A stretch of 64,000 nt of DNA from Roseiarcus sp963794655 (GTDB taxonomy: Bacteria > Pseudomonadota > Alphaproteobacteria > Rhizobiales > Beijerinckiaceae). The stretch's first letter is position 1; the number at the start of each line of letters is the position of its first letter. The position numbers were made by a program, and so were the translations under genes. This document shows, piece by piece, positions 17,895 to 26,810 of the stretch. The stretch spans positions 124,001 to 188,000 of the forward strand of contig CAWCEV010000008.1 of assembly GCA_963794655.1 (NCBI GenBank), read 5' to 3'. The notes beneath the pieces are model-generated. The model ran no database searches. It was not told the DNA's origin and saw only the letters and a list, made by a program, of their open reading frames with translations.

Positions 17895-20390
17895 CTATCG
17901 CTTGCGCGATCCGAACGAGAAGACGATCACCGCGATGAGGGTGAGCGCGCCTGTCCAGATGTACTGGTAGTAGGCCGACACCTGAAGGTGATTGAGAGCA
18001 TTCTGCATCAATCCGACCAGGATCGCGCCGGCGAGCGTGCCGATCGCCGTGCCGCGGCCGCCGAAAACGCTCGCGCCGCCGATGACCACGGCGGTGATCG
18101 ACGTCAAAGTGAACTGCGCGCCCGCCTGGGGGTCGCCGCTGCCGATCCGCGCCGCAATCATCAGTCCGGCGAGCACCGCGCATAAGCTGCAGAAGACATA
18201 GGCGCCCGCACGCACGGAGGCTATCCGAACGCCGACGACGAAGGCGGCCTCGTTGCTCGATCCGACGGCATAGAGCTTGGCGCCGATTCGGCCGCGAACG
18301 AGGACCCACTCGGCGAGCAAATAAAGTGCGACCACCATGAGCGGCACGATCGGCGCCGGGCCGATCTGGGCCGCCGCCGCATCGAGAAATGCCGGGCTCA
18401 GTTCGCCGCCCGGGCTCGGGCGGACGAGCAGAGTGACGCCGGTGACGATCGAGAAGCTCGATAGGGTCGAGATCAGATCGGGGATGCGCAACACAAGGAT
18501 CATGAAGGCATTGAGCAGGCCGACGAGCAGGCCGGCCAACAGGCAGACCGCGACGCCCAAAGACGATTGCCCGAGCGAGTCGCCCACGATCAGGTACGAG
18601 CCGATCGCCGTGATGAGACTCATCGTCGGTCCAACCGAGAGGTCAACGCCGCCGAGGAGAATGACCGCGAGCTGACCCAGCGCGACGAGCGCGAGCGGGG
18701 CGATCTGCAGCGCGAGATCGCCCAGATTGAGCGGCGTCAGGAAATAAGGAGACCGGCTGGCGGTGGCGGCCGCGATGGCCACGATCAAAAGAGCGAGCAG
18801 AGCCGTGCTCGCATACCGGCTGTCGGCGAGCGACTGGCGACGGGCCTTGCGGATCGAAGCCTCGTCCTGCTTCGCGGTCCCGGCCGCGTCGGATGCTGTA
18901 CCGCCATGTCCGGTCGCCGCGCCGATAATTCGCTCTTCGGTCGCCTCCTCGGCGTCGACCTCGTCGACGACGCGCCCCTCCGAGATCACGTAGATCCGGT
19001 CGCTGAGACCGATGAGTTCGAGCAGCTCCGAGGAAACGAGCACAACCGCGGCGCCCCCCGACGCGAGTTCGCGCAAGCGCCGGTAGATTTCGAGCTTCGT
19101 GGCGACATCGACGCCCTGGGTCGGCTCATCGAACATGTAGATTTTTGGCGTTCCCCGCGTCCAGCGGCCCAGGATCACTTTCTGCTGGTTGCCGCCGCTC
19201 AGGAACGCCACCCTCTGTTCGGCGGAGGGCGTCCGCACCGCGAAATCGCGGATCGCCGCGTGCGTCGCCTGCCTCTCCTGCTCGCGCGCAATCACGCCGA
19301 AGCGCGACCAGCTGCCGAGAAAGGGCACCGAGATGTTCTCCCGGATGGAATGGATCAGAAAGAGGCCCTCGCGACGGCGGTCTGCGGGCACGTAGATGAT
19401 GCCGTTCGCAATAGCTTGCCGCGGCGAGCCGAGCTGCGTGGGCTCGCCATCAAGCTCAACCCTCCCATGACTGGGAATGAGGCCGAAAAGGCTACGGACG
19501 ATATCGGTCTGGCCGTTTCCCACGATACCGCCGAGGCCGACGATCTCGCCGGCCGCGACCGAGAAGCTCACGTCCTCGAGCCGTCCGGGGCTCGAAAGGC
19601 CACGGACCTCGAGCCGCGGCGCGCCCGCGCCGGCCGCGCGGGGCGGATAAGCGACGGTCATCGACCGGCCGACCATCATCGAAACGAGCCGGTCCTGGTC
19701 AACCGCGTCGTGGGCGACGGTGCCGACGACTTCGCCGTCCTTCATGACCGTGATCCGGTCGACGAGCGAGAGCACCTCGGGCAGCCGGTGAGAAATGAAG
19801 ATCAGGCTTTTGCCGGCCGCTCTGAGTTGGCGGAGAATGACAAACAGCCTCTCCGTCTCGCCCCGGTCGAGACCGGAGGTTGGTTCGTCGAGGATCAGGA
19901 ACGGCGGATCCGTCGTGAGCGCGCGTGCAATCTCGACGATCTGCCGTTCGTCGAAGGCAAGGCTTCGGACGGACGCATCGAGGCGAATCCGCAGACCCAG
20001 GCGGTCGAGAATCTCCCGGGCCGAAGCTTCCATGCGTCGACGGTCGACGAAGAAGCGGTTCCCCGGCTCGCGGCCCAGCCAGATGTTCTGGGCGACATCG
20101 AGATCGGGGACCAGCCTCGTGTCCTGGTAGACCATCGCGATCCCGTGGTCTTGCGCTTCGCGCGGGCTCGCGAACTGGACGGGCTTCTCGTCGAGCAGGA
20201 TCTCTCCCGCCGTCGGGCGGAAGACGCCGGCAAGAACGCGCATGAGCGTGGACTTGCCGGCGCCGTTCTCGCCGACAAGCCCATGAATCTCGCCGCGGTG
20301 GACGTCGAGCGACGCCCGCTTCAGCGCTTGAACGCCAGGGAAGCTTTTTTCAATTCCGATGACGCGAAGCGCCGGAGCGGGATCGCTCAT
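17895..20390 (-). CDS. Sugar-type ABC transporter: ATPase and permease fused in one protein
   Basis: An 831-residue fusion. Residues 1-~500 are a duplicated sugar ATPase: Walker A GENGAGKST, a degenerate ABC signature in repeat 1 (RSLAFDERQIVEIARA), Walker B LILDEPTSGLD, then a second half with LSGGNQQKVILGRW and MFDEPTQGVD. After a linker (~500-520), residues ~525-831 are an RbsC-type permease with eight or more TM helices, including GGVDLSVGPTMSL and GGASVFGGRGT. No stop or frame change lies between the parts, and codon use is continuous, so this is a natural fusion. A separate permease gene at 22657 also belongs to the cluster, so the transporter could pair two different permeases. Confidence 0.9.
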   Translation of the reverse strand: MSDPAPALRVIGIEKSFPGVQALKRASLDVHRGEIHGLVGENGAGKSTLMRVLAGVFRPTAGEILLDEKPVQFASPREAQDHGIAMVYQDTRLVPDLDVAQNIWLGREPGNRFFVDRRRMEASAREILDRLGLRIRLDASVRSLAFDERQIVEIARALTTDPPFLILDEPTSGLDRGETERLFVILRQLRAAGKSLIFISHRLPEVLSLVDRITVMKDGEVVGTVAHDAVDQDRLVSMMVGRSMTVAYPPRAAGAGAPRLEVRGLSSPGRLEDVSFSVAAGEIVGLGGIVGNGQTDIVRSLFGLIPSHGRVELDGEPTQLGSPRQAIANGIIYVPADRRREGLFLIHSIRENISVPFLGSWSRFGVIAREQERQATHAAIRDFAVRTPSAEQRVAFLSGGNQQKVILGRWTRGTPKIYMFDEPTQGVDVATKLEIYRRLRELASGGAAVVLVSSELLELIGLSDRIYVISEGRVVDEVDAEEATEERIIGAATGHGGTASDAAGTAKQDEASIRKARRQSLADSRYASTALLALLIVAIAAATASRSPYFLTPLNLGDLALQIAPLALVALGQLAVILLGGVDLSVGPTMSLITAIGSYLIVGDSLGQSSLGVAVCLLAGLLVGLLNAFMILVLRIPDLISTLSSFSIVTGVTLLVRPSPGGELSPAFLDAAAAQIGPAPIVPLMVVALYLLAEWVLVRGRIGAKLYAVGSSNEAAFVVGVRIASVRAGAYVFCSLCAVLAGLMIAARIGSGDPQAGAQFTLTSITAVVIGGASVFGGRGTAIGTLAGAILVGLMQNALNHLQVSAYYQYIWTGALTLIAVIVFSFGSRKR

Positions 20391-20408
20391 GTCGAGGCGA
20401 GGTTGCGG

Positions 20409-21503
20409 TCAGTGAAAGATCTTGGCGAGTTCGGCGTCCGACAGATCGGTGTCGACGAAAACGCCGTCCGGAAGATCGGGTTTCACGTATTGAAGGGCGT
20501 TGCTGTTGTTGATGAGGGTGGGCTCGATGATCTGCTGCTTTGGAACATCCTCGCCGGCCAGCAGCTTGAGCGCGGTGCGCACCGCGATCGTGCTTTCCCA
20601 GGTCGGCTCCGAAACCAAGCCAAGCTTGAGGCCCGGGTTGTCCTGATGGTGCTCCTGATAGATTTTGAGGATGCCGTTATAATCGTCCCCGGTAATCGGC
20701 ACGAGCTTGCGCCCCGCCGCGAGCATGGCCTTGGCCGCGCCTGCGGCGTCCTGGCCGCCGTCGCAAAAAATGCCGTCGATTTGCGGATAGGCGACGATGA
20801 GATCGGCCATCACGACTTTCGCCCGATCCTCCTGCCAATAGGCGTCTTTCATCGCCAGCACTTCGATCCCCTTGCCAAGAGTCGTCTGTGCGCCCTTCCA
20901 GACGTCGGCCGACCCCGAATTGCCGGGCAGGCCGCCGAGCACGACGATCTTGCCCTTGCCGTCAAGCGCCTCGGTCATGAACTTGCCCCAGGCGACGCCC
21001 TTCTTGACCGGGTCTGTTCCGATGTAGGAGCACCATTGCTCGCCCGAGACATCCAGGTTGAAGGGAATGACGGGAATATTGGCGCGCATGGCGCGCGCTA
21101 GCGCCGGCGCAACCGCCGTCGACGAGTTCGGGATGACGAGGATCGCATCCACCTGCTGGGAAATGAGATCCTGGATGTCGTTCACCTGTTTGGTGATGTC
21201 GCCCTGCCCGTCGACGATGATCAGGTCGGCGATCTCGGGGTGCTTCGACGCCTCGTTGCGCAGCGAGGCCATGCATTCGGTCCGCCACGTGTTGCCGGAA
21301 AAGCCATTGCTGACGCCGATGCGCAGCTTGCCAGCACGCTTGTATTTGGCGCCAGGAGTTATCTCCTTCGATGGGGTGATCGTGACCTTGGAAATGTCGG
21401 TCGCCGCAAAAGCGTGGCGCGCCGCGAACCCCGCCGCGGCGAGGCCTACGCCGAGTTTCAGCAGCCCGCGACGGCTCACGGTCGAACGGTTGAATGTCAT
21501 CAT
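20409..21503 (-). CDS. Sugar ABC transporter periplasmic binding protein (second of tandem pair)
   Basis: A 364-residue Peripla_BP_4 type protein exported by Tat: SRRGLLKLG followed by a hydrophobic stretch and AFAATDIS. Mature part starts LRIGVSNGFSGNTWRTE. The start is at the ATG pair at 21503/21500, because a strong AAGGAGG lies just upstream and itself encodes the KEE of the apparent longer N-terminus. It closely resembles its neighbour at 21534 over the whole length, including the C-terminal LPDGVFVDTDLSDAELAKIFH, so the two arose by tandem duplication. Followed 18 bp later by the ATPase-permease. Confidence 0.9.
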   Translation of the reverse strand: MMTFNRSTVSRRGLLKLGVGLAAAGFAARHAFAATDISKVTITPSKEITPGAKYKRAGKLRIGVSNGFSGNTWRTECMASLRNEASKHPEIADLIIVDGQGDITKQVNDIQDLISQQVDAILVIPNSSTAVAPALARAMRANIPVIPFNLDVSGEQWCSYIGTDPVKKGVAWGKFMTEALDGKGKIVVLGGLPGNSGSADVWKGAQTTLGKGIEVLAMKDAYWQEDRAKVVMADLIVAYPQIDGIFCDGGQDAAGAAKAMLAAGRKLVPITGDDYNGILKIYQEHHQDNPGLKLGLVSEPTWESTIAVRTALKLLAGEDVPKQQIIEPTLINNSNALQYVKPDLPDGVFVDTDLSDAELAKIFH

Positions 21504-21533
21504 CGTTTCCTCCTTCATGTCTGCTTATGGTGG

Positions 21534-22628
21534 TCAGTGGAATATCTTGGCGAGTTCGGCGTCCGTAAGGTCGCTGTCGACATAGACCCCGTCCGGTAGA
21601 TCCGGCTTCAGGTACTGCTCGTAGTTGGCGTTGCTGATCGGCTCCGGTTCGATGATCTGCCGTTTGGGCACATCGTTGCCCGCCAGCAGAGCGAGAATGG
21701 TGCGCACGGCGAGGGTGCTTTCCCAGGTCGGCTCGGAAATGAGGCCTAGCTTGAAGTTCGGGTTATCGGCGTGGTGCTGTGCGAAGAGCTTCAGCATGCC
21801 GTTGTAGTCGTCATCCGTAACCGGAACGAGCTTGCGCCCGGCGGCGAGGAGCGCCTTCGTGGCTCCGCAGCCCTCGCCGCCTCCGTCGCACCAGACGGCG
21901 TCGATTTCGGGATAGGCCACGATGAGATCAGCCATGAGGACTTTGGCGCGGTCTTCCTGCCAATATGCGTCCTTCATCGCCAACACTTCGATGTCCTTGC
22001 TGAGTACCGCCTTGCTGGCCGCCCATTCGGCCGCGGTGCCCGCGTTGCCCGGCAGGCCGCCCATCGCCACAATTTTGCCTTTGCCTCCGAGCGCCTCGTT
22101 GAGGAATTTCGCCTTAGCGACGCCCTTCTTGGCGAGGTCCGTGCCGATGTACGAGCACCATTGGTCGCCGGAGACCTCGAGGTTGAAAGGCACGACCGGA
22201 ATATTGGCGCGCATCGCCCGCGCGAGCGCCGGAGCGACGGCCGTCGAAGAGTTGGGGATGCACAGAATCCCGTCCACCTGCTGAGAAATGAGATCCTGGA
22301 TGTCGTTCACCTGCTTGGTGATGTCGCCCTGCCCATCGACAATGATCAGGTCGGCGATCTCCGGATGCTTGGCAGCTTCATTGCGCAATGAGGCCATGCA
22401 TTCGGTTCGCCACGTGTTGCCCGAAAAGCCGTTGCTGACGCCGATGCGTAACTTGCCCGACCGCTTGAACTTGGCGCCGGAGGTCATCTCCTGTGATCCG
22501 GTGACCGTGACCTTGGAAATATCGGTCGCTGCGAAGGCGCTGCGGGCGGCTAATCCCGCGGCGGCGAGGCCGGCGCTCATCTGCAGGATCCCGCGCCGGC
22601 TCATCGTCGATCGTTCGAATCTATGCAT
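21534..22628 (-). CDS. Sugar ABC transporter periplasmic binding protein (first of tandem pair)
   Basis: A 364-residue Tat-exported binding protein (MSRRGILQMSAGL, cleavage near AFAATDIS). Start at 22628 (MHRFERS) is fixed by AAGGAGG six bases upstream; the longer open frame to 22676 overlaps the permease gene. The mature core (KLRIGVSNGFSGNTWRTE, QGDITKQVNDIQDLISQQVD, CIPNSSTAVAPALA) is that of sugar/sugar-alcohol binding proteins. Differences from the paralogue at 20409 are spread along the protein, including the hinge and pocket regions, so the pair may differ in ligand. Confidence 0.9.
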   Translation of the reverse strand: MHRFERSTMSRRGILQMSAGLAAAGLAARSAFAATDISKVTVTGSQEMTSGAKFKRSGKLRIGVSNGFSGNTWRTECMASLRNEAAKHPEIADLIIVDGQGDITKQVNDIQDLISQQVDGILCIPNSSTAVAPALARAMRANIPVVPFNLEVSGDQWCSYIGTDLAKKGVAKAKFLNEALGGKGKIVAMGGLPGNAGTAAEWAASKAVLSKDIEVLAMKDAYWQEDRAKVLMADLIVAYPEIDAVWCDGGGEGCGATKALLAAGRKLVPVTDDDYNGMLKLFAQHHADNPNFKLGLISEPTWESTLAVRTILALLAGNDVPKRQIIEPEPISNANYEQYLKPDLPDGVYVDSDLTDAELAKIFH

Positions 22629-22656
22629 GTTTTCCTCCTTGGCTTTTTGTTTGGGC

Positions 22657-23631
22657 TCAGTCGGTACGCAGGACAAAACGATAGACGAGGACGCTCAGCG
22701 CGATGATCACGCCTTGGACGATATATTGCGTCCCCGTCGACATATGGGCGATGTTGGTGAAGCTGTTGGCCTCCTCGATGAATAGCGCCCCCCCGATCGT
22801 ACTGATGATGCTGCCAAGGCCGCCGGTGAGCGCGGTCCCTCCGACCACTGCGGCGGCGACCGACGTCAGCAGAAACTGGTCGCCGATCCCGAGGCTTGGA
22901 TTGCCGATATAGGCGGTGATCAGCAGGCCGCCGAGCACAGCCATCACGCTCGAGAGCGCGTAGGCCGCAAGCAACACGGGTTGCACGGGCACGCCCATCA
23001 GTCGCGCGGCAACCGGATTGGCGCCGACCGCATAGACCCAGCGGCCGAAGACGGTCCTTGTCAGCACATAAGCCATGATGAGCGCAACGAGGATCCAGCT
23101 CAGACCGCTCGCCGGGATCCCGCCGATGTGTCCCTGCCCTATTGGGACGAAGGAGGGAGCCGCGCTGCCGTGCGGCGCGCCTCCGGTGTAAACCAAGGCG
23201 ATGCCGAAGAGGATCGAGTTGGTCGACAGGGTCGCGATCATCGGCGTCACCCCCAGGTAGGCGATGAGCGATCCGTTCGCGAGGCCGACCGCAATGCCAA
23301 CCAAGAGCGTGACAATGACGGCGAGCGGAATAGCGGCGTTGCGCCCATCCATCAGACTTGCGGCCAGAATGTTGGTCAGCGTCACCACGCCGCCGATCGA
23401 GAGATCGATGCCTCCCACCATGAGAGCGATGGTCTGGCCGATCGCCGCTATGCCGAGAAACGCCGTCACCTGAAAAATGTTGCGGACTTCCTCCAGGCTC
23501 ATGAAGGCGGGCGACACTGCGGAGGCGAGAACGAACAGCAATACGACCGCAATCCAGACTGGGCCGCGGATCGCCAACGCTTGGAACAGGGCGCGCCACG
23601 ACTGTCTGTGGTCCCCGAGAGCGTCGCTCAT
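22657..23631 (-). CDS. Sugar-type ABC transporter permease (RbsC-like)
   Basis: A 324-residue inner-membrane permease of the ribose/xylose type, with eight to ten hydrophobic helices. Family motifs include GGIDLSIGGVVTLTN and GGTALTGGLGSI, the latter in the cytoplasmic ATPase-coupling region. Start at 23631 (MSDALGDHR) follows GGGAGGAAG at a good distance; codons up to 23673 are unlikely. It lies between the dehydratase gene (23691) and the first binding protein gene. Together with the ATPase-permease fusion it gives two permease domains for the system. Confidence 0.9.
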   Translation of the reverse strand: MSDALGDHRQSWRALFQALAIRGPVWIAVVLLFVLASAVSPAFMSLEEVRNIFQVTAFLGIAAIGQTIALMVGGIDLSIGGVVTLTNILAASLMDGRNAAIPLAVIVTLLVGIAVGLANGSLIAYLGVTPMIATLSTNSILFGIALVYTGGAPHGSAAPSFVPIGQGHIGGIPASGLSWILVALIMAYVLTRTVFGRWVYAVGANPVAARLMGVPVQPVLLAAYALSSVMAVLGGLLITAYIGNPSLGIGDQFLLTSVAAAVVGGTALTGGLGSIISTIGGALFIEEANSFTNIAHMSTGTQYIVQGVIIALSVLVYRFVLRTD

Positions 23632-23690
23632 CAACTTCCTCCCGGCGCGGTTACCGCCGCCATCGCCCGTCAATCACGCCAAGTCCCCGG

Positions 23691-24842
23691 CTACCAGTTC
23701 GTATGCGATCCATCCCTGCGGCTGAGATGCGGCGCCTCCGCGTAACGGAACGCCTGCTTGCGAACCAGATCCTCGTTCACCTCGATGCCGAGGCCCGGCG
23801 CCTCTGGGAGCACGTAGAACGCGCCTTCAAGTTTCATCTGCACGGGAAAGAGGTCCTCGGCATGACGACCGGGCTGTCCGCCAACCGGCGTATTGAAACA
23901 TTCAAGCCAGGCGAAGTTCGGCGCCGCGGCAGCAAGATGAACCGTGGCCGCCGTGCAGATCGGGCCAAGCGGGTTATGCGGCATCAGATCGACGTAGTGC
24001 GCCTCGCTCCATCCGGCGACTTTCATCGCCTCGGTCAACCCGCCGACATTGGCGACATCGATCCGATTGAATTGATGGATGTCGCGTTCGATGAACGGAA
24101 GGAACTGCCACTTGGACGAAAATTCCTCGCCGATCGCCAAGGGAATGTCGGTCAACCGGCGCAGAGCCTCATAGGCGGTCGGGGATTCGTCGCGGATCGG
24201 CTCCTCGAGAAAATCGAGCGTGCCCGAAGGCATCTTCTGACAGAAGGAGGCGGCCTCTGCGACGCTCAGCCGATGATGATAGTCGATGCCGAGCGCGACC
24301 GCTTCGCCCAGCTCCTCGCGCGCGCGGACGAGCCACGGAACTGTCGCCGCGATCGATTCGCGCGGCTCGTAAAGATCGACCGAGTCCTGCCCCTCAGGGA
24401 AAAAGCGGATGCAGGTCCAACCGTGCTTCATGAGCTCGGCGGCTTCCTCGATCATTCGGGCGCCCGTCGCGAATGTTGTCGCGAAGGTCGGAATGCGGTC
24501 GCGATGCTTGCCGCCGAGCAGCTGGTACACGGGGACGCCGAGCGCCTTGCCCTTGATGTCATAAAGGGCAATGTCGATCGCCGAGATGGCGCCGCTAAGC
24601 ACCCGGCCACCCTCGAAATACTGGCTTCGGTACATCTCCTGCCAGAGGGAGCCGGTGCGCATCGGATCACGGCCGATAAGAAACTCACGGTAGTGCTCGA
24701 CCGCGCCCACGACCGCGCGCTCGCGATAGGACATGCCCGACTCGCCCCAGCCGTAAAGCCCTTCGTCGGTTTCGACCTTGACGATCAGCTGATTCCGATT
24801 GCCGACCCAAACCGGATAGGCGTGAATGGCGGATATCTTCAT
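23691..24842 (-). CDS. Mandelate racemase/muconate lactonizing enzyme family dehydratase (proximal copy)
   Basis: A 383-residue enolase-superfamily enzyme. Visible: N-terminal cap (QLIVKVETDEGLYGWGESGM), DIALYDIKGKALGVPVYQLL, the metal-ligand region ALGIDYHHRLSVAEA, LDFLEEPIRDESP, IGEEFSSKWQF, NRIDVANVGGLTEAMKVA and LMPHNPLGPI. The HH after the metal Asp resembles galactonate dehydratase relatives. It is only distantly similar to the copy at 16672, so the pathway may need two separate dehydrations or act on two substrates. Its ATG overlaps the GntR stop by 4 bp (24839-24842), implying translational coupling. Confidence 0.87.
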   Translation of the reverse strand: MKISAIHAYPVWVGNRNQLIVKVETDEGLYGWGESGMSYRERAVVGAVEHYREFLIGRDPMRTGSLWQEMYRSQYFEGGRVLSGAISAIDIALYDIKGKALGVPVYQLLGGKHRDRIPTFATTFATGARMIEEAAELMKHGWTCIRFFPEGQDSVDLYEPRESIAATVPWLVRAREELGEAVALGIDYHHRLSVAEAASFCQKMPSGTLDFLEEPIRDESPTAYEALRRLTDIPLAIGEEFSSKWQFLPFIERDIHQFNRIDVANVGGLTEAMKVAGWSEAHYVDLMPHNPLGPICTAATVHLAAAAPNFAWLECFNTPVGGQPGRHAEDLFPVQMKLEGAFYVLPEAPGLGIEVNEDLVRKQAFRYAEAPHLSRRDGSHTNW

Positions 24843-25717
24843 GCGCGACCGTCGCTCTTTTTCCGCACGGCCTTCACCGGCCGCAGTTTGGCGCCCCCAT
24901 TCGAGGGCGCGTTCGGCGCATGCGGGAGCGATACCTCTCCAGCCGGCCCGATCCACCATTCGCCATGATCCTTCGCTAGGTCGACGGCTCCCTGGTGATT
25001 TCGCGCCTGCATCGCAAAGACCAGCGTGTAGGCCTCCTCCGCCCGTCCCTCGCGGATGGCGATGGCCAGAGCCCTGTGGATGGCGGGATTAGAATCATAA
25101 GCGTACTTGCCGGAGAGCGAGATGCGCGACACGTCGAAGAGCGCGCGAAGAAGCACGCGGAACGGCTGGCAAAACCCCGCCATCAGCTCGTTGTGGGTCG
25201 CCTCGAGGATGGCCAGGTGGAACTTGATGTCGATCGCGGCAGCTTCCGGCGCGTCGGCCTTCTCGAGCGCGTCGGTGAGCGCAACAAGTCGCGCGCGCTC
25301 CTCGCTCGTCGCATGAGTCGCGGCAAGCATGGCGGCGCGCGGTTCGATGCACAAACGCAGTTCGGTTAGATCGCGAAGGAAGCGCGCGTAGCCGCCCTGA
25401 TCGGACAGGCGCCAGGAAAGCACGTCAGTGTCGAAGAAGTTCCATTCGGATTTCTTTCGGACCCGCGAGCCGTAGCGTCTTGCCGTGATGATGAGGCCCT
25501 TGCCGCCAAGAACCTTGACCGCCTCGCGAAGCACGTTTCGTCCGACGCCGAACATCGCCGCGAGTTCTTGCTCGTGCGGCAATTTAGCTCCAGGCTCCCA
25601 TCGTCCGGTGACGATCTGCGACCCGAGCGCGTCCACAGTCACGCGGGTCGCGCCTTTCGGAAGCGAGGCTGGCGGCAGTGCGACCAATTTTTCCTCCCTT
25701 GGTTTTCTAAATCCCAT
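24839..25717 (-). CDS. FadR-type GntR transcriptional regulator
   Basis: A 292-residue regulator with a winged helix-turn-helix at about residues 25-95 (GAKLPHEQELAAMFGVGRNVLREAVKVLGGKGLI) and an all-helical FCD effector domain after residue ~120, with ligand/metal residues likely in DIKFHLAILEATHN and NPAIHRAL. It heads the catabolic operon and should control it in response to the sugar acid or an intermediate. Two starts are possible: ATG 25717, or TTG 25687 preceded by GGGAGG. The second leaves a TTGACA-like -35 and a TTGT-CA-ACAA palindrome upstream. Confidence 0.88.
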   Translation of the reverse strand: MGFRKPREEKLVALPPASLPKGATRVTVDALGSQIVTGRWEPGAKLPHEQELAAMFGVGRNVLREAVKVLGGKGLIITARRYGSRVRKKSEWNFFDTDVLSWRLSDQGGYARFLRDLTELRLCIEPRAAMLAATHATSEERARLVALTDALEKADAPEAAAIDIKFHLAILEATHNELMAGFCQPFRVLLRALFDVSRISLSGKYAYDSNPAIHRALAIAIREGRAEEAYTLVFAMQARNHQGAVDLAKDHGEWWIGPAGEVSLPHAPNAPSNGGAKLRPVKAVRKKSDGRA

Positions 25718-25726
25718 CTAGAAAGC

Positions 25727-25736
25727 TTGTCAACAA
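25727..25736. promoter_or_regulatory. Candidate GntR operator
   Basis: TTGTCAACAA is an inverted repeat (TTGT-N2-ACAA) ten bases before the GntR ATG. It has the GT-Nx-AC core known for FadR-subfamily operators and overlaps TTGACA on the minus strand (25733-25728), a plausible -35 box. Autoregulation is inferred. Confidence 0.4.
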
Positions 25737-25920
25737 CAACGCTGATCACGAACACGAAATGGCGCCTATCGCACTGAAATCGCTGACTCGCGCGAGGTTT
25801 GGACCAAGCGCGTGCGCGAACGCGCGTCAGTGACGGAGCAGGAGGTTGGGAAGTGAATTTTCGCGGCCGACGAATACGGACGAACAGAAGCCGCGAGGCG
25901 CTAGCGACGCCCTCTTGCGA

Positions 25921-26697
25921 TCATCCGTGCGCCCAACCCCCGTCGACCACGAAGACCTGCCCGCTGATCATCTGACTGTCGTCGGCGGCAAGAAACAGCA
26001 CCATGCGTGCGACGTCGGGCGGATAAAGGAGGCCTTTCATCGCCTGCTGCTGCTTGATGAGGTCGAGTTCCTCGGGGCCTACCCAATGGTTGAGCTGCTT
26101 TTCGGTCATGATCCAGCCCGGGACCAGGGTGTTAACGCGCACTCCGTGGGGGCCGAGCTCCTGGGCCAGAGATCGCGACATGCCGTGCATCGCCGCCTTG
26201 CCGGCGCTGTAGGGCGCCAGCTCAGGCAGCATGATCATCCAGGCGATCGAGCCGAAATTGATGATTGACCCGCGCCCGGCCGCGATCATTCCGGGCGCCG
26301 CCGCCTGCGCTGCGAAGAAGGAGTGTCGAAGGTTCACGCCGATCGACCATTCCCAGATTTCCGGAGTGATCTCGTCGTAAGGGTAACGCTTGTCATTGGC
26401 GGCGTTGTTGACGAGGGCGAGCGTTGGCCCGTGCTCTTCCTCTAGTCTCGCGATGGCCGCCTTGTAAGTGCTGACGTCGGTGATGTCGCAAGGAACGAAG
26501 CGGACACTTTGCCCGGCAGCCCTGAGCTCGGTCTCGAGGCGGCGGCCCTGCTCTTCGGCAATATCAACGAAGCCCACTTTGCTCTGCTGCGCGGCGAACG
26601 CGCGCACGATCGCCTCTCCGATCCCCGAAGCGCCACCGGAGACAACGACCGGCATATCCCTGAGGCTCGGATAGGAAGCGAATTGGCTGTCCGGCAT
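25921..26697 (-). CDS. SDR family NAD(P)-dependent oxidoreductase
   Basis: A 258-residue classical short-chain dehydrogenase. The cofactor loop is VVSGGASGIGEAIV, followed by CDITD, the NNAANDKR motif, and the catalytic Ser in INFGSIAW with Y-x3-K in YSAGKAAMHGM. An Asp at the end of the second strand (VGFVDIAEE) favours NAD over NADP. Sugar dehydrogenases of this group oxidise aldoses to lactones; the neighbouring dehydratases fit such a pathway. It lies upstream of GntR on the same strand with a 203-bp gap holding the putative operator. Confidence 0.87.
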   Translation of the reverse strand: MPDSQFASYPSLRDMPVVVSGGASGIGEAIVRAFAAQQSKVGFVDIAEEQGRRLETELRAAGQSVRFVPCDITDVSTYKAAIARLEEEHGPTLALVNNAANDKRYPYDEITPEIWEWSIGVNLRHSFFAAQAAAPGMIAAGRGSIINFGSIAWMIMLPELAPYSAGKAAMHGMSRSLAQELGPHGVRVNTLVPGWIMTEKQLNHWVGPEELDLIKQQQAMKGLLYPPDVARMVLFLAADDSQMISGQVFVVDGGWAHG

Positions 26698-26810
26698 TCG
26701 ATGTGTGATCCCCTATGAGTGTGCGTCGCCGATAGGACGGCGGCGCAACCTTTGCGACGCGGCGCGGCCTTGCGCGCGCCTGCGTCGCTCGAGCCGCATC
26801 ACAAGCTCAA

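Noticed and set aside
17857..18309. Longer N-terminus of the distal dehydratase
   Set aside because: The added part is antisense-like shadow over the ATPase-permease gene; family similarity begins at MKIEDLRTFLV.
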